DNA of 64,000 nucleotides from an uncultured Shimia sp. Lineage in GTDB: Bacteria; Pseudomonadota; Alphaproteobacteria; Rhodobacterales; Rhodobacteraceae. Below are positions 52,269 through 61,847 of the stretch, one piece after another. The translations under genes and the position numbers were made by a program. The notes under the pieces were generated by a model, which did not search any database, was not told where the DNA came from, and saw nothing but the letters and a program-made list of their open reading frames with translations. The stretch is taken from NCBI RefSeq assembly GCF_947498095.1, contig NZ_CANMJE010000002.1, positions 310,001 through 374,000 of the forward strand, given 5' to 3'. Numbering within the stretch: position 1 is the first letter of the stretch; every line of letters starts with the position of its first letter.

Positions 52269-53158
52269 TTGGCACCACCCTTCAACATTTTGAACGCATC
52301 CCCAAAAGCTTCCAACGCTTGCGCGGGAACAATCACGGTCTGCTGGCCTTCACCACCCCCAAGCGCGTTCAGAGCTTCGACCTGTTTCAGCGCAACCTGA
52401 TACTGGGCCGCTTCGATCCCGTTATCGCGGATCGCTTTGGCAACCACTTCCGTTGCATAGGCTTCGGCATCAGCCTGAATGCGGCGGGCTTTGGCGATTT
52501 GTTCTGCGGCATAAAGCTCTGCATCCGCGTTCAGCTCGACCGCGCGCTTGGTTCCTTCGGCTTCGGTCACTTGAGCGCGGCGCGCACGTTCAGCGTTCAG
52601 CTGTTGTAGCATGGCGTCGCGGGTGGCCTGATCCAGATTCACGTCCAGAATCTCGGCGCGCGTCACCTCGATGCCCCAATCATCCACAGCATCTTCGACG
52701 CTCGTTTGGATCTGGTTGATCAGCTGGGCGCGGTTTGATTGTACCTCATCAAGGTCCATTTTACCGATTTCGGCCCGCACGATGCCAGCGACGGTGGTCG
52801 CAATTGCGCCATCTACGTCACGGATTCGGTAAACCGTCTTTTCCGGCTCAAGAATGCGATAAAACACCGAGGTGTCGATCTGGACCAAAACGTTGTCTTT
52901 GGTGATGGCGTCCTGCGTCGCGTTCGGCAATTGGCGCTCTAGGATCGAAATCCTGTGACGCGCCACATCAAGAAACGGCACGATAAAATTGATACCGGGC
53001 CCAAGCACCGAATGCAGGCGGCCAAACCGCTCGACCACATATTTCTCGGATTGCGGTACGATCTTGATGCCTTTGACAACTACGACAATCAAAAGCACGG
53101 CGCCAAGCAGCAAAACAATGTTGGCGGTCAATAGATCTAGAATAAATTCTTCTGACAT
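52265..53158 (-). CDS. SPFH/stomatin-like membrane protein
   Basis: A 297-residue stomatin-family protein with one N-terminal transmembrane helix (about residues 8-28) and the SPFH core with ERFGRLHSVLGPGINFIVPF. A helical C-terminal region rich in Ala/Glu suggests oligomerisation. It would form membrane microdomain scaffolds with the NfeD-like partner. Start 53158 follows GGAG. Confidence 0.87.
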   Translation of the reverse strand: MSEEFILDLLTANIVLLLGAVLLIVVVVKGIKIVPQSEKYVVERFGRLHSVLGPGINFIVPFLDVARHRISILERQLPNATQDAITKDNVLVQIDTSVFYRILEPEKTVYRIRDVDGAIATTVAGIVRAEIGKMDLDEVQSNRAQLINQIQTSVEDAVDDWGIEVTRAEILDVNLDQATRDAMLQQLNAERARRAQVTEAEGTKRAVELNADAELYAAEQIAKARRIQADAEAYATEVVAKAIRDNGIEAAQYQVALKQVEALNALGGGEGQQTVIVPAQALEAFGDAFKMLKGGAK

Positions 53159-53288
53159 AAAAAATCTCCACTGGGTATACATTGGTATACAAATGGGGGT
53201 TGAGTCGGGTGTTTTCAAGACAGGTATGTCGCGAAATGGCGGCTGAGTCTCGTGATTTTTTTGCTGTCTTGCCGGGATACTCGCGGGG

Positions 53289-54476
53289 TCAGGGGCCTTG
53301 GATTTCTCCCAGCCTGCGTCGGCGCAAGTGCAGGTATTCGTGAGCGACAGCGCCAAGCACGTAAAGAACTGCGATGCAGGTAAAAGCGAGGGTTGGTCCC
53401 CCATGCACCAACAAAGCCAATAAGATTGGGGTGCCTAGGAGATTGCCGACGTTGCCCATTTGCGCCAACGCCCCATTGGCCAGCGCGCGGGATTCAAGCG
53501 AGGCGTTGAGTTGTGGAACGGCTGCAAAGGTTGCGCCCTGAACCAGACCAAGAGCTGCAAATAGCGTGATAGCAACCACCCCGACCGGAACGCCATGAGG
53601 CAAAAGGCCCAAAACCAAAACAGACAGGACGAACCCAAGGACCACCACGCGCACGGCCGCGATCCGTGTTAGCAGAACCGGCACACACAAGAGGGAAACA
53701 GCAATACTGGCCAGAGGTATTGCGCCGATGATGACCGCACGCGTCTCAACGGGTAAGAGCGGGGGCAACAGGGTCAGGAGCGAAACAAAGGTCAGCGTGT
53801 AAAAGACCCAGCCCAGCGCGGCCGCAGAGATATAGGGCGAACGGTAGGATTGGGCGTGCTGTCGCAGAATATGTCCCATGGACAACGAGGGGCGGACCCC
53901 GGCCTGAGCGGCCGCGCCTCGCAGGAGCATCCCCAACCCAAGCGCCAGCGCGGCCATAACCATAGCGTGCAGCAGGAACAGCGCTTCGAGGCCGGCGACG
54001 TCAATCAAGGGCAACCCCAGCCAAGCGGTCAGGGCAAAGCTGACACCAAAGAACGTGCTCCAAAGTGAAAGCGCCGCGCCGCGAATGCGATCAGTGCTGA
54101 TCTGAGCGATCAGAGTCGGGGCCGCCACAACGATGCCGAGGTGAGACAGGCCTTCGATCAGGCGCGAGAGCATCATAAGGGGCAATGCAGGCAGCGTGGC
54201 CTGCCAGAGTGAACAGATGGCACCGAGCAACAGCGCGGCGACAAGGATGCGCAAGCTGCCGACTTGTCCGGCCAAGGTACCTGCAACCATTCCCAAACCA
54301 GCGCCAAGCGCGCTGATCAGGGTTAAGAGCCAACCGATTGAGGCCCCCGCTTGCGGATATAGGGCCTGCACAAGATCAAACGGCACAGCAATTTTAGAGA
54401 ACTGTGCGGCAGCTGTCAGACCCGCAAGCCAAAGCAGGAAGATGGCAAAGAGAGACAGTTGGAAGGACAGGCGCAT
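53289..54476 (-). CDS. MFS transporter
   Basis: A 395-residue major facilitator with 12 predicted helices, including the motif-A-like LSRLIEGLSHLGIV region. It has no ligand-specific motif that I recognise. Start ATG 54476 puts a short N-terminus before helix 1; the frame reaches 54518. It is divergent from tgt. Confidence 0.82.
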   Translation of the reverse strand: MRLSFQLSLFAIFLLWLAGLTAAAQFSKIAVPFDLVQALYPQAGASIGWLLTLISALGAGLGMVAGTLAGQVGSLRILVAALLLGAICSLWQATLPALPLMMLSRLIEGLSHLGIVVAAPTLIAQISTDRIRGAALSLWSTFFGVSFALTAWLGLPLIDVAGLEALFLLHAMVMAALALGLGMLLRGAAAQAGVRPSLSMGHILRQHAQSYRSPYISAAALGWVFYTLTFVSLLTLLPPLLPVETRAVIIGAIPLASIAVSLLCVPVLLTRIAAVRVVVLGFVLSVLVLGLLPHGVPVGVVAITLFAALGLVQGATFAAVPQLNASLESRALANGALAQMGNVGNLLGTPILLALLVHGGPTLAFTCIAVLYVLGAVAHEYLHLRRRRLGEIQGP

Positions 54477-54629
54477 GTCGCAAGCGTTAGCCGAGAAATC
54501 CGACCAAGGCCACGGCAATCGGCCCTCGCGACCAGTGCGGTCAGAGATTTTGATTGTCCCCTGGGCTTGGCAAGGGGCGGCAATTGGCGCTAAAGGCAGC
54601 GATCAGCAGATTTGCGGGATAGGATAGGT

Positions 54630-55760
54630 ATGTCGGGCAAGTTTTCCTTTGAGCTCAAAGCCACAGATGGCAACGCACGAATGGGTGTGATCTCCACGCC
54701 CCGCGGCGAGATCCGCACGCCTGCCTTTATGCCCGTCGGCACTGCGGCGACTGTGAAAGCGATGATGCCAGAGTCGGTGCGCGCAACCGGAGCCGACATT
54801 CTTCTGGGCAATACCTATCACCTGATGTTGCGCCCGACGGCGGAGCGCATCGACCGATTGGGCGGGCTGCACAAGTTCATGAACTGGGAGCGTCCGATCC
54901 TGACGGACTCCGGCGGATTTCAGGTGATGTCGCTGGCAGAACTTCGCAAGCTGACCGAGAAGGGTGTGACTTTCAAAAGCCACATTGACGGTAGCAAACA
55001 CGAACTGACGCCCGAACGCTCGATGGAGATCCAGCGATTGTTGGGATCGGACATCGTCATGTGTTTTGACGAATGCCCCGCGCTGCCCGCCGACCGCGAC
55101 CGGATAGCCAGCTCAATGCGTCTGTCAATGCGGTGGGCCGAGCGTTCACGGGTGGCATTTGGAGATCGTCCGGGGCACGCACTGTTCGGTATCCAGCAGG
55201 GCGGTCTGGAACAGGATTTCCGGGAAGAAAGCGCCGAGGCTCTGAAGGCCATCGGATTCGAGGGCTATGCAGTTGGTGGCCTTGCGGTGGGTGAAGGGCA
55301 AGAGGCGATGTTTGGCTGCCTTGATTATGCACCGGATATGCTGCCAACCGACAAGCCGCGCTATCTGATGGGCGTGGGCAAGCCGGATGATATTGTTGGC
55401 GCCGTCGCGCGAGGCATCGACATGATGGATTGTGTATTGCCGTCGCGGTCTGGCCGAACCGGGCAGGTCTTTACCCGGCACGGTGTTGTGAATATCAAGA
55501 ACGCCCGCCACGCCGATGATCCGCGTCCTTTGGACGAACGCTGCAGTTGTCCAGCCTGCTCCAACTATTCCCGGGCTTATCTGCACCACGTTTTCCGCGC
55601 CAATGAGATGATTTCAGGCATGCTGCTGACCTGGCACAACCTGCATTACTTTCAAGAGATCATGCAGGGTATGCGGGACGCAATTGCCGCGGGCACGTTT
55701 GACGCGTGGCAAAAGGATTTCCACGAAGGACGTGCGCAAGGCGATATTGAGCCTTTGTGA
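54630..55760 (+). CDS. tgt: Queuine tRNA-ribosyltransferase
   Basis: A 376-residue TGT that inserts preQ1 into tRNA with GUN anticodons. The Asp nucleophile is in the [16 protein letters not shown] segment (near residue 269) and the substrate pocket in [10 protein letters not shown]; the Zn site is [19 protein letters not shown] 54630 fits the family start [11 protein letters not shown]. It is monocistronic here, followed by a 256-base gap before lon. Confidence 0.94.
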   Translation: MSGKFSFELKATDGNARMGVISTPRGEIRTPAFMPVGTAATVKAMMPESVRATGADILLGNTYHLMLRPTAERIDRLGGLHKFMNWERPILTDSGGFQVMSLAELRKLTEKGVTFKSHIDGSKHELTPERSMEIQRLLGSDIVMCFDECPALPADRDRIASSMRLSMRWAERSRVAFGDRPGHALFGIQQGGLEQDFREESAEALKAIGFEGYAVGGLAVGEGQEAMFGCLDYAPDMLPTDKPRYLMGVGKPDDIVGAVARGIDMMDCVLPSRSGRTGQVFTRHGVVNIKNARHADDPRPLDERCSCPACSNYSRAYLHHVFRANEMISGMLLTWHNLHYFQEIMQGMRDAIAAGTFDAWQKDFHEGRAQGDIEPL

Positions 55761-55907
55761 GGCACCAGTGGTTCGGCGCGCTTGCAGGCAAGCCGCAAGT
55801 CGCCCCGCGACTATCTCGTCGAGGTCGAATTTTCCTGTGGATTAAACACAAAGCGTGCTTGCACCTCTGTTCTGGCGAGGGCATTCTGCGTGCCACCATC
55901 TGGATTG

Positions 55908-55936
55908 GTTGAAATTCGGCGCACAGAACCCAAATT
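55908..55936 (+). promoter_or_regulatory. Candidate heat-shock (sigma-32) promoter for lon
   Basis: GTTGAA at 55908-55913 and CCCAAATT at 55929-55936 are spaced by 15 bases, similar to the sigma-32 pattern CTTGAA-N13-17-CCCCATnT with mismatches. It lies 81 bases before the lon ATG. Confidence 0.35.
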
Positions 55937-56016
55937 GATCATTCAGGAAACGGAAATGGCCAAAAGGTTGCCTATGTCAGGGACCTGCGCTGTTTTGCCA
56001 AGAACAAGGACTGAGC

Positions 56017-58413
56017 ATGTTAGAACCCCTTAACGCATCCTACCCAGTACTGCCGCTGCGCGATATTGTGGTCTTTCCACATATGATTGTGCCGCTGTTT
56101 GTCGGTCGCGACAAATCCGTGCGGGCGCTGGAAGAGGTGATGCAGGACGACAAGCAGATTTTGCTGTCGAGTCAGGTTGATCCCGCACAGGACGACCCAG
56201 AAGCCGACGATATCTATCGCGCCGGGGTGCTGGCCAATGTGCTGCAACTGCTGAAGCTGCCTGATGGCACCGTCAAGGTGTTGGTCGAAGGTGTTGCACG
56301 CGTGCAGATCACGGAATTCCTGACCAACGAAGATTTCTTTGAGGGCCGCGCTGAGTATCTCAGCGAACTGCCCGGCGACGCCGCCACGATCGAAGCGCTG
56401 TTGCGCACCGTAGGCGATGAGTTTGAGCGCTACGCCAAGGTCAGAAAGAACATCCCCGAAGAGGCGCTGGCCGCCGTTGCAGAAACCGTTGAGCCGGCCA
56501 AACTGGCCGATCTGGTGTCTGGTCATCTCGGGATTGAAGTCGACCAAAAACAAGAGTTGCTTGAGACGCTGTCCGTCAGCGAGCGCCTCGAAAAGGTCTA
56601 TGGCCTGATGCAGGGCGAAATGAGCGTCCTGCAGGTTGAGAAAAAGATAAAAACCCGCGTCAAATCCCAGATGGAGAAAACCCAGCGCGAATACTATCTG
56701 AATGAGCAAATGAAGGCCATTCAGAAAGAGTTGGGTGATGGCGAAGATGGCTCAAATGAAGTTGCCGAGCTGGAAGCGAAGATTGCTGAGACCAAGCTTT
56801 CTAAAGAGGCCAAGGAAAAGGCCGACGCAGAGCTGAAAAAGCTGAAGAACATGTCGCCGATGAGTGCCGAGGCCACGGTTGTACGCAACTATCTCGACTG
56901 GATGCTCAGCATCCCGTGGGGCAAGAAAGGTCGCGTCAAGAAAGACCTGAACAAAGCACAGTCTGTGTTGGATGACGATCACTATGGCCTTGAAAAGGTT
57001 AAAGAACGCATCGTTGAGTACCTTGCCGTGCAGCAGCGTTCGAAAAAACTGAAAGGCCCGATCATGTGCCTTGTCGGCCCTCCGGGCGTGGGCAAAACTT
57101 CGCTTGGGAAGTCGGTGGCCAAGGCCACGGGGCGCGAATTTATTCGCATCTCGCTGGGTGGCGTGCGCGACGAGTCTGAGATTCGCGGTCACCGCCGAAC
57201 TTACATCGGCTCGATGCCCGGCAAGATCATTCAGGCGCTGAAAAAGGCCAAGACCACCAACCCGCTGATCCTGCTCGACGAGATCGACAAGATGGGTCAG
57301 GACTTCCGGGGTGATCCTGCTTCGGCCATGCTCGAGGTTCTTGATCCCGAACAGAACGGCACCTTTGTCGACCACTATCTCGAGGTCGAATATGACCTCT
57401 CGAACGTGATGTTCCTGACCACGGCGAACAGCTACAACATGCCGGGCCCGCTGCTGGACCGGATGGAAGTCATCCCGCTGGCCGGCTACACCGAAGACGA
57501 AAAGCGCGAGATCGCCAAACAGCACCTGATCGCTAAGCAGGTCAAGAACCACGGTCTGAAAAAGTCCGAGTTCGAGATCACCGATGAGGCACTGACCGAA
57601 GTCATCCAGCGTTACACTCGCGAGGCGGGCGTGCGGAACCTTGAGCGTGAGATCGCCAAGCTGGCACGCAAGGCGGTCACCCAGATCGTCAAGAAAGAAG
57701 CCGAACACGTGACTGTCACGGCTGAGAATGTTGATGATTTCCTTGGCGTGAAGAAATTCCGTTATGGGCTGGCAGAACAGGACGATCAGGTGGGTGTTGT
57801 CACCGGTCTGGCCTGGACGAGTGTCGGCGGCGATCTTCTGTCGATCGAAGCACTGCGCTTGCCGGGCAAGGGTCGGATGAAGACCACTGGTAAGCTGGGC
57901 GATGTGATGAAAGAATCCATCGATGCGGCCTCAAGCTATGTGCGGTCGATCAGCCCAAAAATCGGGGTGAAACCACCGCAGTTTGAAAAGTGGGACATCC
58001 ACGTGCACGTGCCCGACGGCGCGACGCCCAAAGACGGCCCTTCGGCCGGTCTCGCGATGGTGACGTCGATTGTGTCGGTTCTGACAGGCATTCCGGTGCG
58101 CAGGGATATCGCCATGACCGGCGAGGTTTCTTTGCGGGGCAACGCGATGCCAATCGGTGGTTTGAAAGAGAAACTGCTGGCTGCATTGCGCGGGGGTATC
58201 AAGACCGTTCTGATCCCGGAAGAAAACGAGAAAGATCTCGCGGAAATTCCGGATAACGTCAAAGAAGGTCTGGATATTATCCCTGTGACCCATGTCTCCG
58301 AAGTGCTGAAACTGGCCCTTGTGGGCGAGCCGGAAGCGGTAGAATGGGATGAGGCCGCAGAAGCCGCGGCTGCTCTTGCCAAAGAGGCAGGGACAGGCGC
58401 GACAGCGCACTAA
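56017..58413 (+). CDS. lon: ATP-dependent protease Lon
   Basis: A 798-residue Lon. N-terminal substrate domain (residues 8-200), AAA+ module with Walker A GPPGVGKTSLGKS (near residue 355) and Walker B ILLDEIDKMG, and a protease domain with catalytic Ser676 (KDGPSAGLAM) and the paired Lys near residue 719. It degrades abnormal and regulatory proteins in the cytoplasm. HU lies 135 bases downstream, an order seen in many proteobacteria. Confidence 0.95.
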   Translation: MLEPLNASYPVLPLRDIVVFPHMIVPLFVGRDKSVRALEEVMQDDKQILLSSQVDPAQDDPEADDIYRAGVLANVLQLLKLPDGTVKVLVEGVARVQITEFLTNEDFFEGRAEYLSELPGDAATIEALLRTVGDEFERYAKVRKNIPEEALAAVAETVEPAKLADLVSGHLGIEVDQKQELLETLSVSERLEKVYGLMQGEMSVLQVEKKIKTRVKSQMEKTQREYYLNEQMKAIQKELGDGEDGSNEVAELEAKIAETKLSKEAKEKADAELKKLKNMSPMSAEATVVRNYLDWMLSIPWGKKGRVKKDLNKAQSVLDDDHYGLEKVKERIVEYLAVQQRSKKLKGPIMCLVGPPGVGKTSLGKSVAKATGREFIRISLGGVRDESEIRGHRRTYIGSMPGKIIQALKKAKTTNPLILLDEIDKMGQDFRGDPASAMLEVLDPEQNGTFVDHYLEVEYDLSNVMFLTTANSYNMPGPLLDRMEVIPLAGYTEDEKREIAKQHLIAKQVKNHGLKKSEFEITDEALTEVIQRYTREAGVRNLEREIAKLARKAVTQIVKKEAEHVTVTAENVDDFLGVKKFRYGLAEQDDQVGVVTGLAWTSVGGDLLSIEALRLPGKGRMKTTGKLGDVMKESIDAASSYVRSISPKIGVKPPQFEKWDIHVHVPDGATPKDGPSAGLAMVTSIVSVLTGIPVRRDIAMTGEVSLRGNAMPIGGLKEKLLAALRGGIKTVLIPEENEKDLAEIPDNVKEGLDIIPVTHVSEVLKLALVGEPEAVEWDEAAEAAAALAKEAGTGATAH

Positions 58414-58440
58414 ATCGACGACACAAAGACAAAGCAAAAG

Positions 58441-58458
58441 GCGCGGGGTTTCTCGCGC
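58441..58458 (+). terminator. Weak hairpin after lon
   Basis: GCGCG and CGCGC with 8 bases between, then GTTTCTC, lie 28 bases after the lon stop codon. Confidence 0.4.
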
Positions 58459-58548
58459 GTTTCTCTTGTCGCGTCAGAATGCAGGCTGGCCACGTTTCCA
58501 TTACGCTGTTAGGTTGCTTCCAAATAAACAACAATGGTGAGGCGAAGC

Positions 58549-59010
58549 ATGGCTCGGGCAACAACAAGTACGCGCAGCAAGACTGCGGGCACAAAGAAAA
58601 CCACCACGAAGACCACCAGAAAAGCGGCTCCTAAGGCACCCGTGGCCCCAAAGACCGCCAAGCCAGCGACCAAAGTCGCTCCGGTTGTTGTGCAGGAATC
58701 CACCCTGGTGGTCAGTGCGCCTGACCTGAAGAAGGTCGATCTTGTCGATATGGTTGTTGAACGTTCAGGCATCAAAAAGAAATTTGCCAAGCCAGCAATC
58801 GAGGCGGCCCTTGCTGTGCTCGGAGAGGCGTTGGCTGAGGGGCGCAGCCTAAATCTGCGTCCGTTGGGCAAGGTTAAGGTTCTGAAGTCAAAAGAAGTCA
58901 GCAACGGCACCGTTATTACGACGCGCGTCCGCCAACCGCTTGAGACAGCGGGCGCCGCGGCAACGGCCCCGAAAGATGACGCTCAGGGACCTGCCGACAC
59001 ATCCGACTGA
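58549..59010 (+). CDS. HU-like DNA-binding protein with basic N-terminal tail
   Basis: A 153-residue protein. Residues about 60-140 form the HU/IHF fold (DLVDMVVERSGIKKKFAKPA, then LNLRPLGKVKVLKSKEV), but the N-terminal 55 residues are a Lys/Thr/Ala/Pro tail with KKTTTKTTRKAAPKAP, resembling histone H1 or AT-rich minor-groove binders. The canonical HU in alphaproteobacteria lacks such a tail. ATG 58549 follows GAGG. It lies after lon and before a tRNA-like sequence. Confidence 0.8.
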   Translation: MARATTSTRSKTAGTKKTTTKTTRKAAPKAPVAPKTAKPATKVAPVVVQESTLVVSAPDLKKVDLVDMVVERSGIKKKFAKPAIEAALAVLGEALAEGRSLNLRPLGKVKVLKSKEVSNGTVITTRVRQPLETAGAAATAPKDDAQGPADTSD

Positions 59011-59028
59011 GGCGACGATTGCACCACT

Positions 59029-59103
59029 GGGTGAATAGCTCAGCTGTAGGACGTTTCGTTTAGATCGAAGATGTCAGAAGCAGACATCTCTCATCATACA
59101 CCA
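59029..59103 (+). other. Degenerate tRNA-Val-like sequence
   Basis: This 75 nt stretch follows the tRNA-Val sequence at 59716 closely in the D arm (AGCTCAG) and the anticodon arm (a 5 bp stem around TTTAGAT). Acceptor pairing keeps about five of seven pairs and the T arm (AGAAG...CTCTC) is mostly lost, with TTCGA changed to CAGAC. The sequence ends in CCA. The loop would give anticodon TAG. It is followed by a hairpin (59112-59138). It may be a decayed copy or a tRNA-like RNA; no transcript evidence exists here. Confidence 0.55.
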
Positions 59104-59111
59104 GTTTTCCG

Positions 59112-59138
59112 GGGCGCTCCCTTTGTCGGTGAGCGCCC
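59112..59138. terminator. Hairpin between tRNA-like sequence and MaoC gene
   Basis: A perfect 8 bp stem (GGGCGCTC with GAGCGCCC) with an 11 nt loop. A weak T run (GAATTGTTT) follows on the plus strand. Confidence 0.6.
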
Positions 59139-59150
59139 GAATTGTTTGGA

Positions 59151-59615
59151 TCAGAGCCGCATCAGGTAGGACTGATGCCCCTCGACCACCAACACGGCGT
59201 CTTGATTGTGAATGCGGATCGCCACGGTCAGCACGCCGGTTGTTGTGCCAGGTTTCAGAGCAGTGATTTCGAACTCGGGGTATATTGTATCACCACAATA
59301 AACCGGTTTCAGAAACCGAGAGGATTGCTCGATGAAGCCGATCAGCGCTTCGCCCATTTCATGCGCAAGAGGGCTGGCACCGATCGCCGCTTGGATCAAC
59401 GTCTGATAACCATGCGCCATCAGATCTTTGTGCCCCATGCGGTTTAGATAGGTGCGGTCATAGTGGATTGGGTGATTGTCGCCACTTGCCGCTTGAAACG
59501 ATGCAAAGACCCCCTCGGTCATGGTGCGCGAGGGGGCACGAAACACCTCGCCGATTTGAAAGTCCGTGAAAGGGCGGGGCGGGAGCATCTGGTGCTGCGT
59601 GGGATCAAAAGTCAT
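59151..59615 (-). CDS. MaoC-like (R)-specific enoyl hydratase
   Basis: A 154-residue hotdog-fold protein of the MaoC family. The catalytic Asp/His pair is in SGDNHPIHYD (residue 47) and the following HGYQT segment is typical. It hydrates trans-2-enoyl thioesters, with chain and substrate unknown. ATG 59615 starts the native N-terminus; the frame opens to 59630. It faces the tRNA-Val gene divergently. Confidence 0.82.
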   Translation of the reverse strand: MTFDPTQHQMLPPRPFTDFQIGEVFRAPSRTMTEGVFASFQAASGDNHPIHYDRTYLNRMGHKDLMAHGYQTLIQAAIGASPLAHEMGEALIGFIEQSSRFLKPVYCGDTIYPEFEITALKPGTTTGVLTVAIRIHNQDAVLVVEGHQSYLMRL

Positions 59616-59715
59616 GCATCTATTGCGCACTGTCTGGACGTCTATGTCAATTTCTCAAAAAGGCGAAACTTGCCTCTTGCACATGATCGAAACACCGTCT
59701 AAATACCCGCTCACC

Positions 59716-59791
<76 letters not shown>

Positions 59792-59871
59792 CTCTATCCC
59801 ATTGATATCGCACATATCCATGTATATCAGGGTGTTGCGCTGCCTCAACTAGTACACAGAGGCGGTACACA

Positions 59872-61484
59872 ATGAGATACGTTATGCCCAACCCAATATT
59901 GATCGGACGAACCTACTATCTACGCGTCAGGGTGCCTAATGATGTTGCTGAGTTCGCGCGTGGGACGATGATTGCCGTTCTTGTAGGCGATAAATTCGTC
60001 ACAGTGAAGGTTGGAGACGTGGTCAAAGTGTCTTTGAAGTCTCCAGATGCCGACGAAGCCAAGCAACGGTTTACACAAGTGCTGGCGGCTGTAGACGCCC
60101 ACTGGGGGGGGGCGCTGAGATGTGGTCCTGCTAGGCTATAACCCACAAGCAGTGCGTAGCCCTTGCTGGGGGAGTTGAGGAGCGACTGGGTCTCCATCTT
60201 GGACGAGAACCCCGGCGACCCCGCAATGTGGCGACACGTTCAGTCACTGGACTTCGAGGCCAAACAATTGAGGTCACACCCATTTGCAGACCTGATGGTG
60301 GGCCCGCTGCCAGCGCCATGCAACAAAGCAGGGCTGGAGAGGCGTTTCAGCGGCTTCGCTGACGTAGCCCTGCGGCGACATGGTTTGGTGGTGGACGCTG
60401 AGACGAGATCGCGCTTGCTGCCGCTGATAGCTGAGGCGATGAGCGAAGCCGTCGCGGTCAACCTGAAAAAAGCACAAGGGGATTACAGCGATAGTGGCGA
60501 GACTGCCAAGTACCCAGAGTTCATTCCACAACAGCCAGCAAGTGACATTTTCAAATCACCAACACCTAAAGTTCTGACGTCCTCTGTAATCATTGATGAG
60601 GAAGATAGGCGCAGGTCCTTAGGCAGAGAGGGAAAGCCATTGCCAGAGAGGACCTTAAGGAAGTTCCGCAAGGCGGCCACAGAATTCGCTGAATATAGAG
60701 GAAGCGAGGATGCATCCTAGGTTGCAGCTGAAGACGTGGAAAGTTGGAAGCTTAACCTCCTTGAAGAAGGGGAATTGGCCAACAACACAATCGCTCAACG
60801 CCTCCAGAACCTCAGCACGGTGATGCAATGGGGCCAGCAACATACCCTCGGAAACTTTACGCACACCAGAACCCGGTGAACGTAGTCAAACGCCCAAATA
60901 AGCGTGGTGTACGGAGTGAAGATCGAACCCTTCGCCTTGATGAGGCAAGGGCTATCCTGACGGCTGCACGGGCAGAGGCAACTCCAACTTTGAGGTGGCT
61001 TCCTTGGTTGATGGCTTATTCTGGAGCGAGGGTTAGTGAAGTTGCTCAATTGTGCGCAAAGGACTTCTTCATGGATGAAGGATATTGGTTCTACGTGCTG
61101 ACAACTAAAGGCAAAAAGACGCTCAAGAACGAACACAGCATCAGGAAAGTGCCTGTGCATCCCGATTTGTTAGCCAAGGGCCTTCTTGAATTTGTGGATG
61201 GGTGCAGGAAGGATCCGCAGAGCAAGTTGTTCATGCGAACGGCTCAGCAGGAGTTGTCGGTCTGGGTGCGGTCTAAAGTTGGGGTGACACGCGAGGAAGC
61301 CGCGCCTAACCATGGTTGGCGTCACCTCTTTGAGGACATGGCGATGGACGGCGAAATGACAACAGCAGCAAAACTGTACATTGCAGGGCGGGCTTCTGGA
61401 GGGTCGGCTGATGGGTATGGCAAGAGTGATGCGATGTTGCCGGGGTTGGCTCGTGAAATGCAAAAGATCAAGTCGTACCTTTAG
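59872..61484 (+). pseudogene. Broken tyrosine recombinase (integrase) gene
   Basis: Three fragments on one strand form one integrase. 59872-60141 is the N-terminal part with DUF6538-type start (RTYYLRVRVPNDV); the frame shifts near a run of 8 G at 60103-60110. The second part (60163-60720) ends with TAG at 60718-60720, after which VAAEDVESWKLNLLEEGELA reads on. Another shift near 60840 leads to 60828-61484 with the catalytic region YSGARVSEVAQL (Arg), the region HGWRHLFEDMA and a tail near GYGKSD. It follows tRNA-Val by 80 bases. Three lesions make it inactive. Confidence 0.8.
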
Positions 61485-61504
61485 ACAAGGAAGTGTGGCG
61501 AGAC

Positions 61505-61669
61505 ATGCTGGTGTGCCAGAAGGACCGGATAAAGGAGCTGGGTGGGTAGGAAGGCAAACGGGATGTCTCTCAAGTGTACGACTACGGGCTTACCGAAGAG
61601 ATGTTGCGAGACGTTCAGAAGAGCGTCTGGGATGCGCCAAAAAAGCAGGGCCACCTGAAGGAATACTGA
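61505..61669 (+). pseudogene. Small decayed ORF after the integrase
   Basis: In one frame it reads MLVCQKDRIKELGG, then TAG at 61547-61549, then EGKRDVSQVYDYGLTEEMLR and a Lys-rich end to TGA at 61667-61669. The composition looks coding on both sides of the TAG. I see no known family. The rest of 61485-61847 shows nothing recognisable. Confidence 0.35.
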
Positions 61670-61847
61670 GGAAAGACCAAGCTAGACAACGATGGTTGCT
61701 TTCATTGGGGTCTTCTTGGTGGGGAGATTGTCCACTGACTAGGTTGTACGCATACCAAGCAATTAGGACCGCTCGGAGCAACACATAACCAAAAAGAGAA
61801 CGACCACTGGGCCGTCCTCCTTGGTAGAGCGATAATTTTCTGCCTGG

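Noticed and set aside
55782-56033. Small plus-strand frame between tgt and lon
   Set aside because: No ribosome site or family character, and its 3' end runs into the lon start in another frame.
56752-57708. 318-residue frame on the minus strand inside lon
   Set aside because: It is the mirror of an intact lon frame; its composition is typical of shadow frames in GC-rich genes and it has no motif or ribosome site.
59029-59103. tRNA-like sequence as an amber suppressor
   Set aside because: The loop would give anticodon TAG (reading CTA), not CTA (reading TAG), so it cannot explain readthrough of TAG codons.
61381-61788. 135-residue plus-strand frame past the integrase
   Set aside because: It overlaps the integrase C-terminal part in another frame, with an Arg/Gly-rich shadow composition.
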